Positions 42,196-52,354 of a DNA stretch of 64,000 bases are shown here, in pieces (the first letter of the stretch is position 1; each line of letters starts with the position of its first letter). The notes beneath the pieces were generated by a model. The model saw nothing but the letters and a program-made list of their open reading frames with translations. It did no database searches and had not been told where the DNA came from. The DNA comes from Rebecca billardiae RCC1528 (taxonomy: Eukaryota > Haptophyta). The stretch is taken from NCBI GenBank assembly GCA_965240325.2, contig OZ251234.1, positions 1,364,001-1,428,000 on the forward strand, read 5' to 3'. The translations under genes and the position numbers were made by a program.

Positions 42196-43272
42196 GCACG
42201 CGCGTAGGCTCCTGCCGCGCTCGGCGGCCTTGGGGCTAAATGCGTTGTGGCAAGAACTAACAAGACTCAGGCTAAGTACTACGAGGAGAGTCTCGATGAA
42301 CGCCGTGTTGAACGCGCGTGGGTGCGGCGAGGCAAGCCGTCCAGGGGCGTTCGGCGCTGAGGGCGCCTCGACGGCGCGCGTTGTTGAGTATAGTAGGTCC
42401 GCGCCCGCCTGACGGCGGACGCGGTCTGAAACGGGTTCCGTTGGCACTCGGACACTCGGGCGCGCCCCGTGGCGCTGGGGCGGCAGCAGCAGTCGCTGAG
42501 TCACTGCTACTGGCGCTGCCAATTAGTCAGTCCTCGATGAATCATCTGCTGCTATACTCGCGATGCTGTATATATAGTGATCGGTCCGGTCGACTGGCGT
42601 CCGCACTGAGCTAGCCCCGCGCGATCCCGGGGCCGGATATTACGCGTCGTGTTTATATATATATATATTAATAACTATATATATAACTATAGTATAACTG
42701 TTAGCAGTGTTATACTCACTACACTGTTAGGCACTCGGCAGCCAGTAGGCCGCCTGCTGCCAAAGACAGCACGGGCGGTCAACGAGTACGGCACGGGCCG
42801 GATGGCGATGTCATCGGAGCGCGCGGACCGGAAATAAGCGCGCGGATGAGCGCGCCGCCAGCGTCGCGCGGGATGATGGGCCATCGCATATATACTACAA
42901 TTATAGTATACCTAGCCATATATCAACGGTACGTACAATCGCGATACTGCTATACTACCGTTATTTATTATTCGGCCTGATGCTAATTAAATGGCGGCGG
43001 GCTGATTGGGGCGCGCGCGGCGCCTGACGGGCGCGACGATCTGGCAGCGTGCGGCGCGGCGATCGCGGGTCACCGACTCCGCGACGATGAATGATGATGA
43101 CGATTGACGACCGATCGCTCGTCATCATTTCGTCGCTGGCGCGTCTATATACCATATCATTGCTACTCTCAGCAGCAGCATTATTAGCACTATCTGCCGT
43201 GCTCAACTAGTGCTCCGCTCGGCTCCGCCTCCGACCTCGGCCGCGTTCAGCTCAGCGCCGTCAGGGTGGGCA
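42196..43272. other. Intergenic between convergent genes
   Basis: 1.1 kb between the stops of UBE2J and the ShK-domain gene. Short TA runs at 42654-42690 and TA-rich sequence at 42885-42960; otherwise nothing recognisable. Confidence 0.55.
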
Positions 43273-45159
43273 TCATCGCTGCCTGGTGAGTGGTGCGGCT
43301 GCGTCGCCCTCCTCGTCGCCGCCGCTCTGGCTGCCAGGCTCGGTGCTGGCTGCCGCCGTCGCCGCCGCCTCCGCCTCCGCCGCCGCCGCCGCCGCCGCTG
43401 CCTCCGCCTCTGCTGCCTCCGCGTCTGCTGCCTCCGCCGCCGCCGCCGCCTCTGCAGCCGCCGCCTCCGCCGCCGCTGCCGCCGCTGCTGCCGCCTCCGC
43501 CGCTTCCTTGTCCGCGCACGCGTCGGCGCACTGCTCGCCCATCCACGCCGGGTTGCGCTCGCACTCGCCCCCAGCCGCCCACCCGGCGCAGAGCTCGCGC
43601 GCCTCCGCGGCGGCCGCGCGCGCCGCCGGTGCGCGGGCGGCGCGCGAGCACGGGTGCGAGCCGTCGTGCACGAGCCGCACGCTGAGCTTGCGCCGCGCGC
43701 GCACGGGGCCGAGGCCGGCGCACGCGACGCGCGCACCGTGCGCCGCCGCCGCCGCCGCGTCGCGCGCGCGCGCGAGCGCGTGCGCACGCGCGACGCCCAC
43801 CGCGGCGACGGCGGCACGGAGCCCCCGCGCGCGCGCCGCGTGGGCGTCGCGCTCGCCCCGCGCGGCGTCGAGCGCCGAGCCGAGCTCGGCCGCCGCCGCG
43901 CCGCAGTGCGCGCGCGCGTCCTCGACCGCGGCGCGCTCGGACTCGAGCGCGGCCGCGCGCGCCGCCTCCGCCGCGGCGCGCTCGGCGTCCAGCGCGGCGC
44001 TGAGCTCGGCGCGCGCGGCGTCGCACGCGGTGAGCGCATCCGACCACGCGCGCGCGTCCGTGTCTGCCTTCGCCTCGCACCCGACGCGCGCGCCCTCCGC
44101 GCGCTCCGCCGCCGCGGCCGACGCGGCAGCGGCCGCGCGCGCGTCTGCGAGCGCCGCTGCGCTGTCGGCGCGCGCGCGCTCGCACGCGGTGCGCTCGGCG
44201 CGCAGCGCGTCCGCGTGCTCGGCCTCGAGGTGCGGGATCGCGCTGCCGTTCCGCAGCGCGGCGGCCCTCGCCTCCGCGCGCGCCGCCGCGGACAGCGCCT
44301 CCGACACCTTCGCCTCGAGCGCGGCGAACTGCGCCTCGCTCAGCGCGGCCGCCTCCACCGCCTCACCCGCGCGCTCGGCAGCGGCGCTTGCCTCGGCCTC
44401 GGCCGCGCCCACGCGCGCGGCGCACGCGCGGCCCGCGTCGAGCTCGGCGGAGACCTCATCGCGCGCGTCGACGAACGCCTGCTCCGCAGCCGCGCGCGCG
44501 CTGACCACCTCCGCCTCCGCCGTCTCGGCGCGCTGCTGCGAGGCGCTGAGCGCGGCCTCGAGCTCAGCGATGCGCGCGCGCGCGCTGCCGAGCTGAGAGC
44601 TCGTGTCGTCGAGCTCGGCGCGGAGGCGCGCGCTTTTGGACTCGGCGGCCTCGGCGCGGCCCTCTGCGCTCGTCTTCGCCGCCTCGAGCACGCGGATGCG
44701 CGCCGCCCCCGCCTCGACGGCGGCGCGCGCGCTGTGGAGCTCGGCCACGTGCGCGCCGTGCAGCTCGCCCTCGCACAGGGCGGTGTGCACGCGGCCGGCC
44801 ACGGCGTGCACGCGGTCGAAGGCCTCGGGCGGCAGTGCGTGCGCGTTCGCCTCACCAACGAGGTGCTGCACCACCTCGCGCACATGCACGCCGTCGCGCC
44901 CCACCGCGTTGAGCGCGCCGAGCAGAGGCACGACGAGCAGACCCCACACGCCGAGCAGGCAGCAGCATGCGCTGCGCGAGCCGCGCGCCGGGCGCTTCGG
45001 CGGCGGCGTGCGCGGCGCGTGCGGCACCGCATGCGCGGTGGCGGAAGCGCGCGGCGCTTTTGACGTCGCCTCCGCGGCAGGTGCGGCCGCCGGTGCGGCC
45101 GCCGAGACGGACGAGGCGGACTGATTGCGCGCACGAGACGCGCTGCTGGACGACGACAT
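43273..45159 (-). CDS. Type II membrane protein with long coiled coil and ShK-like domain, 628 aa
   Basis: Start at the ATG of MSSSSSASRARNQSASS; the frame extends upstream without a start and overlaps the divergent gene there. A basic stretch (PPPKRPARGSRS) precedes one membrane span (ACCCLLGVWGLLVVPLLGAL, ~63-84), giving type II topology with a luminal or extracellular C terminus. Residues ~130-490 are an Ala/Glu/Arg coiled coil. Near 520-548 is a six-cysteine ShK-like module (CAGWAAGGEC, NPAWMGEQC), a disulphide fold found in many algal secreted and prolyl-hydroxylase proteins. It is a structural module and does not indicate a toxin here. An Ala/Glu-only tail follows. Possibly a scaffold in the secretory pathway or cell covering. 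It shares a 96-bp divergent promoter with the TIR-like/LRR gene. Confidence 0.65.
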   Translation of the reverse strand: MSSSSSASRARNQSASSVSAAAPAAAPAAEATSKAPRASATAHAVPHAPRTPPPKRPARGSRSACCCLLGVWGLLVVPLLGALNAVGRDGVHVREVVQHLVGEANAHALPPEAFDRVHAVAGRVHTALCEGELHGAHVAELHSARAAVEAGAARIRVLEAAKTSAEGRAEAAESKSARLRAELDDTSSQLGSARARIAELEAALSASQQRAETAEAEVVSARAAAEQAFVDARDEVSAELDAGRACAARVGAAEAEASAAAERAGEAVEAAALSEAQFAALEAKVSEALSAAARAEARAAALRNGSAIPHLEAEHADALRAERTACERARADSAAALADARAAAAASAAAAERAEGARVGCEAKADTDARAWSDALTACDAARAELSAALDAERAAAEAARAAALESERAAVEDARAHCGAAAAELGSALDAARGERDAHAARARGLRAAVAAVGVARAHALARARDAAAAAAHGARVACAGLGPVRARRKLSVRLVHDGSHPCSRAARAPAARAAAAEARELCAGWAAGGECERNPAWMGEQCADACADKEAAEAAAAAAAAAEAAAAEAAAAAEAADAEAAEAEAAAAAAAAEAEAAATAAASTEPGSQSGGDEEGDAAAPLTRQR

Positions 45160-45255
45160 CGTGATTGATGCGGCCGCTCCTCCTGGTCGACGTGGCTTCC
45201 TTGGCCGAAAGGTTTTAGCAGCCGTTTTAACTTTTACCAGCCAGCGGTGAGCAGC

Positions 45256-47169
45256 ATGGGCGCGGGCGCGACTTGCTGCACGCGCCCTGCAGGGCCACAC
45301 GCGGCGAGCCCTCGCAGCGCACCCTTCGTCGAGGGCGAGTCGCCGCCCGTGCTCGCCAGCGAGGCCGACTTTGCGCGGCTGCGCGGCGGCGCCGGCTGCA
45401 CCATCGGGCGCACGGAGCTGCGCGGCATCACGCTCACGCAGCTTGAGCGGCTGCTCGACGCTGTGCGCGCGCGCTGCGCTGCGGGCGAGCCGTGGTGGAC
45501 ACTCGTCGAGGACGAGCGCGGGAAGCGCTGGGAGGCGAGCCCGCTCCGCGTGAGCGAGGTCAACCTGTACCACATCAACCAGACGCTCACCAAGCCGGCG
45601 ACGCGCGCGCGCAAGTGCTCGCTGGTCGAGCTGATGGCGTCCACCGAGCAGCGCCCGGCCTACTACGCGAGCCACGCGTGGTCTGAGCCGCTGGTGCGCA
45701 CGCTGCGATGCCTCCGGCAGCATGCTCGCGATCGTTCGTACGACGCCGACACGTCCGTGTGGATCTGCGCCTTCGCCAACAACCAGCACGAGCTCATGCA
45801 CGCCGTGACGGCCGAGCCGCGCGACTCGTCGTTCGTCCGCGCGATCCGGGCGGCGCGCGGCGTGGTGACCATCGTCGACGCGCAGCGCAGCTTCTTCTCG
45901 CGCGCGTGGTGCGGGTTCGAGGCGTTCGAGGCCACGATCGGCGCGCCCGCCAGCTACCTGTACGATGTCTACACCGCGAGCGCTGAGGGCGAGGCGGAGG
46001 CGGAGGCTGAGGACGAGGACGAGCCTGAGCAGCCATTCGGCGAGCAGGCACTCCGGCTGAGCGACGGCGTGCTGCCGACGGAGAGCGCGTTCATCAAGGC
46101 GAAGATGGACGAGCGCTTCCCGGTGGACATCACTGAGCGCGCACTTGGCTTCGAGATCGAGCGCTCGCGCGCCTCCGTGCCCTCCGACCACGCCGCCATC
46201 CTCGCACACGTGCGCGCGCACAGCTCGACGCGCGCGCTCGACGCGACGGTGCGCGCGCGCTTCCTGGTCGCGGCGATGCCGACGCTGCTCAGCCGCGAGG
46301 GCGGGGTGCGCAAGGTTGAGGCGGCGCTGGGTGATCTCGCCGCCTCGCAGCTGCGCCGCGTGAGCCTCCACTTCCGCACGGCGCCCGGTGTCGGCGTGCC
46401 CTTCGGCGCGCGCGCCGCTCCGCCCACCCCGGCGGGCTGGGTCGGCGGGGCGCTCACGCCGCGCCTGCCACGCACTCTGCAGGAGCTCACGCTGCACAGC
46501 GCCAACTCGCCGGACGTGGGCGCGCGCGTGGCGGAGTGGATCCGCGGTGGCGCCGGTGCCGACAGCCCGCCGCCGCTCCGCCTCCTCGAGCTGTCCGACT
46601 GCGCCATCGGTGACGCGGGCGCGCGCGCGCTGTCGGCCGCGCTGCCCGCGGTCCGACACACGTTGGAGGTGCTCGGTCTGGGGAGCAACCAGCTTGGGGA
46701 CGAGGGCGTGTGCGACGTCGCCACGGCGCTGCGCGGGAGCACGGTGCTGGTCTCGCTGGCGCTGGACAACAACCGCATCGGTGATCGCGGCGCCGTCGAG
46801 ATTGTGCGTGCCCTGCTCAGCAGCGGGCCACCCTCGGCCCTGCGCTCGCTCGAGCTGTGGAACAACTCGGTGGCGGACGGTGGCGCAGACGCACTCGCCC
46901 GCGCGCTGCGCGAGCGTGGCAGGCCGCTGGAACGGCTCGGCCTGCGCGGCAACAGAGTGGGCTCGGCGGGCGTCTTGGCGCTCGTGGGTGAGCGTAGCAG
47001 CGCTGTGGCGGACACTCACACTGGCGTTCCAGCGGCGGCGCACGGCCCGGACGCCGCGCACATCACTACCGGGGCCCCCGGGCCCGCCGGGGCCGGGGTG
47101 GCCGCAGCTGCTGCTGATGACCTCGAGCTGAGTGGCAACCCAGGGTGGGCAGCAGATGGCGATAGCTAG
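45256..47169 (+). CDS. TIR-like domain plus leucine-rich-repeat protein, 637 aa
   Basis: Start at the ATG of MGAGATCCTRPAGPH. Gly2 with the nearby cysteine pair fits N-myristoylation plus palmitoylation, hence membrane attachment. Residues ~135-227 carry a TIR-like module seen in many protist proteins: YYASHAWSE, then DTSVWICAFANNQHE, GVVTIVDAQRSFFSRAWCGF and FEAT (the WCxxE signature). After an acidic linker and a helical region come RNI-type leucine-rich repeats (~445-582): LRLLELSDCAIGDAGARAL, LEVLGLGSNQLGDEGV, LVSLALDNNRIGDRGA, LRSLELWNNSVADGGA, LERLGLRGNRVGSAG. There is no nucleotide-binding domain between the two, so it resembles an NLR without its switch. A role in sensing is inference only. 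Confidence 0.7.
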   Translation: MGAGATCCTRPAGPHAASPRSAPFVEGESPPVLASEADFARLRGGAGCTIGRTELRGITLTQLERLLDAVRARCAAGEPWWTLVEDERGKRWEASPLRVSEVNLYHINQTLTKPATRARKCSLVELMASTEQRPAYYASHAWSEPLVRTLRCLRQHARDRSYDADTSVWICAFANNQHELMHAVTAEPRDSSFVRAIRAARGVVTIVDAQRSFFSRAWCGFEAFEATIGAPASYLYDVYTASAEGEAEAEAEDEDEPEQPFGEQALRLSDGVLPTESAFIKAKMDERFPVDITERALGFEIERSRASVPSDHAAILAHVRAHSSTRALDATVRARFLVAAMPTLLSREGGVRKVEAALGDLAASQLRRVSLHFRTAPGVGVPFGARAAPPTPAGWVGGALTPRLPRTLQELTLHSANSPDVGARVAEWIRGGAGADSPPPLRLLELSDCAIGDAGARALSAALPAVRHTLEVLGLGSNQLGDEGVCDVATALRGSTVLVSLALDNNRIGDRGAVEIVRALLSSGPPSALRSLELWNNSVADGGADALARALRERGRPLERLGLRGNRVGSAGVLALVGERSSAVADTHTGVPAAAHGPDAAHITTGAPGPAGAGVAAAAADDLELSGNPGWAADGDS

Positions 47170-47692
47170 CAGCATAAAGAGAGAGGGACGGTAATGCCGC
47201 CAGCATCGGCATGTGACCGACAGCAGTCTAATTGCGCGCCCAGTTGTGACGCTGTCCAGACGAGTCGGTCATCGAGCCGTCGGAGTCCGCACTCAGTCTC
47301 AGACTCAGTGTCCCTCATCCCCGGCTCCCTGCCTCCCGTGGCAGGGATGGTCCGCCGCGCCTGCTCGCCGTGGTCCAGCAGCGAAAGATCAAGCCGCCCA
47401 GGGCGAATGTTGCGTGCTCTTGGCGGAGACGGCAGTTGACGCACCCGCCAGCCGCACGGGCTCCGGCGATGGCACCGGTGAGGGCTGCACGCAGGCCGCC
47501 CCCTCCCCCATCCTGGGAAGCCGCGTGCAGCCGCTGGCATGCCGATCACAGCGCGGCCGCCGCATGCGTGCGCGGCGGCAGCAGTGCCACGCGCAAGCCG
47601 AAGCAGCCCGTGGCGCCGCGTTGCCGAGCAGTGCCCCCCGCGCTAGGCCGCCGCACAGCGCCCCCGCGGTGTGCGGCAGCTGCTTGTGCTCC
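47170..47692. other. Intergenic between convergent genes
   Basis: Separates the stops of the TIR-like/LRR gene and the p23 gene. No motif or repeat recognised. Confidence 0.6.
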
Positions 47693-48430
47693 CTAGTCCA
47701 CCGCCTCAAAGTCGTCTGTCGAGGGCGGCGGCTTGGCCGCCGCGCCGGCGTCGTCCTCGAGTGGCGGCATGTCGCCGTCGTCGTCGTCGTCATCGTCTTC
47801 GTCGCCGTCCTCGCCACCGTCACCACCCTCCCCGCCGAATCCGCCGGCCTTCATGTTCGCGAGCATCGCCTCCATGCTCGCCATGTCGCCACCGCCCATC
47901 CCGCCCATCCCGCCCATGAGGCCCTCGAGCCCGCCCATCCCGCCCATCCCGCCCATCCCGCCCATCCCGCCCATCCCGCCCATCCCGCCCATCCCAGGCA
48001 TTCCGCCCATCCCGCCCATCCCGCCCATCCCGCCCATCCCGCCCATCCCGCCCATCCCGCCCATCCCGCCCTCGTCGCCGTCCACCTTGAAGGTGCCGGT
48101 GTAGCCGTCGTCGTCCTCGTCGATCCAGTTCACCAAATCGGCCTTGACCACGCGCTTGAGGCTGGCGTCGGTCGAGATCTTCTCCCAGAACTCGAATTCC
48201 TTCTTCGCGAGGATGATGGACACCGCGCGGTCGTTGCCGAACCAGCGGCTCTCTGCGGGGTCGATCTCGTGCGCGAGCGGCACGTCAAGTGCGTACTCCT
48301 TGTCGTTCTGCTTCGCCGCAAAGCTGAACTTCTTGTCCTCGATGGTGACGCTCACGTCCTTCAGGTTGGGCACGTCGCACACGACGAGCACCTTCTTCTC
48401 CAGCTGGCGCCACAGCATCGGTGGCTGCAT
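47693..48430 (-). CDS. p23-like Hsp90 co-chaperone with GGM repeats, 245 aa
   Basis: The CS domain begins PPMLWRQLEKKVLVVCDVPN. It continues with DVSVTIEDKKFSFAA and EYALDVPLAHEIDPAESRWF, and ends VKADLVNWIDEDDD, where p23 proteins carry the conserved NW-x-x-W/D segment after the fold. p23 stabilises the ATP-bound closed state of Hsp90 in the cytosol. Next comes a ~60-residue run of MGGMGG units encoded by a 9-bp tandem repeat (47890-48075), then an acidic tail (GDEDDDDDDDGDMPP) as in p23. The ATG at 48430 is chosen because it directly precedes the domain; the frame is open upstream to a GTG. It is divergent from the CHD gene with 223 bp between starts. Confidence 0.85.
   Translation of the reverse strand: MQPPMLWRQLEKKVLVVCDVPNLKDVSVTIEDKKFSFAAKQNDKEYALDVPLAHEIDPAESRWFGNDRAVSIILAKKEFEFWEKISTDASLKRVVKADLVNWIDEDDDGYTGTFKVDGDEGGMGGMGGMGGMGGMGGMGGMGGMPGMGGMGGMGGMGGMGGMGGMGGLEGLMGGMGGMGGGDMASMEAMLANMKAGGFGGEGGDGGEDGDEDDDDDDDGDMPPLEDDAGAAAKPPPSTDDFEAVD
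47890..48075 (-). repeat. 9-bp coding minisatellite (ATGGGCGGG)n
   Basis: About 18 tandem units encoding Met-Gly-Gly in p23, with one variant unit giving MPGM. In-frame expansion and contraction are expected to be frequent. Confidence 0.9.
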
Positions 48431-48653
48431 GGTCAGGAGCTCGGAGGGCGAGGTGAGCGCCACGCAACAGCTACTAGGAGAACGCGCGGGTCCGCGGGGT
48501 CGGAGGCTGGCGCTGAGCGCTCACGCGCTGCAGAGGGCCTCGTCGGGGGTCCAGTTTGCACCGGACACGCGTGTCGGCCGGACATCCATGGCGGCGTGCG
48601 CTCGCGTCTGACGGCCTTGACCGAGAGGGCTCGGGTCTGCTCGGCGCGGCGCG

Positions 48654-49914
48654 ATGGCGACGCCGATGCGGCGGCGCGACGATCTGCTCGTCGAGAAGAT
48701 CTTCGCGCTGCGTACCGACAAGGGCACCGGCGAGCAGCTGCTCCACGTCAAGTGGAAGGAGCGGTGCGCGCTGCAGATTGCCGCGCGCGCGCGCGCGCGC
48801 GCGCGCGCGCGACCCGGCGCGCCCAGCCCGCGCCACGCCGCGCTACCCGCCGGGCTGAGCGCGCGGCGCCCGCGGGCATGCGCATGCGCGCAGGGCGCAC
48901 ATCCACTCGAGCTGGGTGCCCGTCTCGCTCATCGAGTCGCAGCCCGCCAACAAGCCGCGGCTGCAGCGGTTCATGAAGCAGTGGGAGGCGGAGCACGCGG
49001 AGGGCGAGGACGTGGACGAGGACGTCGAGGGCGAGGAGCTGCCGTACAACGCGGAGTGGACGGGTGCGCGCGCGCGCGCGCGCCGCTACGCGCCCATCTC
49101 GGGCCGGCCGAGCCTCCGCGCGAGCTCGACGCCGCCGCGCCGCCGCCGCGCCGCGCGCGCGCGCGCCGCCGCCGCGCAGTCGTGGAGCGCATCGTCGCAG
49201 AGCGGCCGGCGGTGGGGCGCAACCGGACGGGCGTGGAGTACCTGGTGAAGTGGTGCATGCTGCCCTACGCGCAGTGCACGTGGGAGGACCCCCACGAGAT
49301 CGACATCGCGCGCTCGAAGATTGCGGCCTTCCACCGGCGCAGCACGCCGCCCGTGGGCGCGGCGCTGCGCGCGCGCGACCAGCACGAGATGAAGCGCCCG
49401 CCCGCGTCGCGCTGGCGCGAGCTGAAGGAGTCGCCCGCGTTCAAGGGGGGCAACGCGCTGCGCTCGTACCAGCTGGAGGGCGTGAACTGGCTGCTCTTCT
49501 CGTGGTACAACCGCCGCTCCGTGCTGCTGGCCGACGAGATGGGGCTGGGCAAGACGGTGCAGTCGGTGGCGACGCTCAACCACATCGCGAGTGCGGAGAA
49601 GATCGGCGGCCCCTTCCTCGTCGTCGCGCCGCTCTCGACGCTGCAGCACTGGCAGCGCGAGTTCGAGGCGTGGACCGAGCTGAACACGGTGCTGTACCAC
49701 GGCAGCGCCGAGAGCCGCGCGCTGCTGCAGCAGACCGAGTGGCGCTTCGTCGACATCCACGCCGAGGACGCGGATGCGGGCGCGGACGCGGCGGCCGCGG
49801 CCGCGGCGGGCACGCCAAAGCGCGCCGCGGGCAAGCGCGGCGGCGGCGGCGGCGGCGGCGGGCGCGGGCGCGGCGGCGGGCGCGGCGGCGGGCGCGGCGG
49901 CGGGCGCGGCGCGC

Positions 49915-49958
<44 letters not shown>

Positions 49959-52322
49959 CCCGCCCTGTGCCGCGTGTACAAGTTCGACGTGCTGATCTCG
50001 ACGTTCGAGATCCTGCACCAGGACCTGGACGTGCTGCGGCGCGTGCGCTGGCGCTACCTGGTCGTGGACGAGGCGCACCGCATGAAGAACAAGGACAGCG
50101 CGCTGATGCACGACCTGCGCGCGCTCGACGTGCAGCACTGCCACCTGCTCACCGGCACGCCCCTGCAGAACAACACCACCGAGCTCTGGTCGCTGCTGCA
50201 CTTCCTCGACGCCAAGGCGTTTGGCTCGCTCGACGCCTTCCTGGCCGAGTACGGCGAGCTCACGTGCGCGCAGCAGGTGGAGAAGCTCAACGCGCTCGTG
50301 CGCCCGTACCTGCTGCGCCGGCAGAAGGCGGACGTGGAGAAGTCGCTCAAGCCGCTCGAGGAGACCATCGTCTGGGTCGAGATCACGCTCTTCCAGAAGA
50401 AGGCGCGCGCGCGCGCGCCGCCCGCGCCGCCCGCCCGCCGCGCCGCCGCCCTGCCCTGCCCTGCCCTGCTCGCCCGCTCACCGGGCGCGCGCGCACGTCG
50501 CCTCGCGCCGCGCGGGCGGCGGCGGGTCGGCAGATCTACCGCGCGGTGCTGGAGCGCAACCGCGAGGTGCTCGTGAAGGGCGGCAGCGCGCAGGTGCCCT
50601 CGCTGATCAACCTGCAGATGGAGCTGCGCAAGTGCTGCAACCACCCGTACCTCATCAAGGGCGTGGAGGAGGCGGACACGGCGCACGCGGCGCTCTCGCG
50701 GCAGGAGCGGCTGGACAGGCTCGTGTACGCGTCGGGCAAGTACGTGCTGCTGGACAAGCTGCTGCCCAAGCTGCGCGCGGACGGGCACAAGGTGCTCATC
50801 TTCAGCCAGATGGTCCGGATGCTCGACATGCTCGAGGTAACACCGACACCGCGAGCGCGCGCGCGCCGGGCCGCCGAGCCGCGCCGCCGAGCCGCGGCGG
50901 CCCGCGCGCGTCGCCGCGCGCGTCGCCGCGCCCGTCGCCGAGCCATGCGCCGCGGCGCGGCACCGCGCTGCGCGCGCGCGCGCGCCTCAGGACTTCATGC
51001 GCGAGCGCAACTACTCGTTCGAGCGGCTCGACGGCTCGATCCGCGGCGACGCGCGCCAGATGGCGATCGACCGCTTCTCGAAGCAGGACGTGTTTGTGTT
51101 CCTGCTCTCCACGCGCGCGGGCGGGCTGGGGATCAACCTCACGGCCGCGGACGTGTGCATCATCCTCGACTCGGACTGGAACCCGCAGAACGACATCCAG
51201 GCGATGGCGCGCTCGCACCGCATCGGCCAGCGCAGGCGCGTCAAGGTCTTCCGCCTCGTGACGCGCAACACGTACGAGTCGCAGATGGTCGAGCGCGCAA
51301 ACAAGAAGCTCGGCCTCGAGCGCGCGCTCAACGCAGACCGCGCGAACGACGGCCTCGCCGCGGCGGCGGCGGCGGCGGCGGCGGCGGGCGGCGCGGGCGC
51401 GGGCGGCGCCGCCGCCGCGCGCTCGGGCCCGCCGACCGACCGCGCCGAGATCGACCTGATGCTCAAGCAGGGCGCGTACGACATCTTCATGGACGAGGGC
51501 GCGGCCGCGTTTGAGCAGTTTGACGCGGCCGACATCGAGCAGATCCTCGAGGGCGCGACGCACATCACGCACGGCGCGGACGGGGAGGGCGGCGGCGGGG
51601 GCGGCTCGGTGTTCTCCAAGGCGGCCTTCGTGTCCGACACCTCCGCCATGGCCGACATCGACATGGCCGACCCCGAGTTCTGGAACAAGATCATGCCCGA
51701 GCTCAGCGCGATGCAGAGCGACGTGCGCGCGCGCGCTCGAGCGCGGCCGCCCGCGCGCCTGGCCCGCCGCGCGGCCGTGCCGCGCGCGCGCCGCCGCGCC
51801 TCACGCCCGCTGCGCTCCGGCGCGCGCCGCCCCGCCTTGCCGCGTGGCCGGCCTCGGACCCGATCTCGCGCGCCGCGCGTGCGCGCGCGTGCGCACCACC
51901 AGGGCGCGCTGGGCTCGCTCGAGGCGCGCAAGCGCAGGCAGGTCACGATCGCACGCGAGGAGCAGGAGGTGTCGCAGGCGGCGCAGCGCGAGCACAAGCG
52001 CTCGCTCGCGGTCGAGGAGAAGGAGCGGCGCAAGCGCGCGCGCGAGGAGGCGATGGATGACGCGCGCACGTGGCCCAAGATCGAGCGCGTGCGGTGCGAG
52101 CGCGCGCTGCTCTCCTTCGGGTACGGCCGGTGGGAGCGCATCCGGCACGGAGCCGGGCTGCAGCACCGCTCGGCCGAGGCGATTGGCGTCTTCTGCCGGA
52201 TGTGGCTGTACGCGTGCCTGCTGCCACCCCAGCACACGCACGCCGCAGCCGCAGCGCTCGCCGCCGCAGCCGCGGCGAGCGCCGCCGCGCCTGCCGCCGC
52301 GCCGTCGCCGGGCGGCGCCGCG

Positions 52323-52354
<32 letters not shown>

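Noticed and set aside
43515-43600. A toxin gene, because of the ShK-like module
   Set aside because: The module sits at the end of a large coiled-coil membrane protein. ShK folds are common structural modules in algal proteins.
43273-47175. A 1300-codon minus-strand open frame
   Set aside because: Only the part from 45159 down is a protein (ShK/coiled-coil). The upstream part is the antisense of the TIR-like/LRR gene and is Arg/His-rich without motifs.
47890-48075. A collagen-like Pro-Ala-His repeat on the plus strand
   Set aside because: Reverse-strand reading of the p23 9-bp repeat; no gene context.
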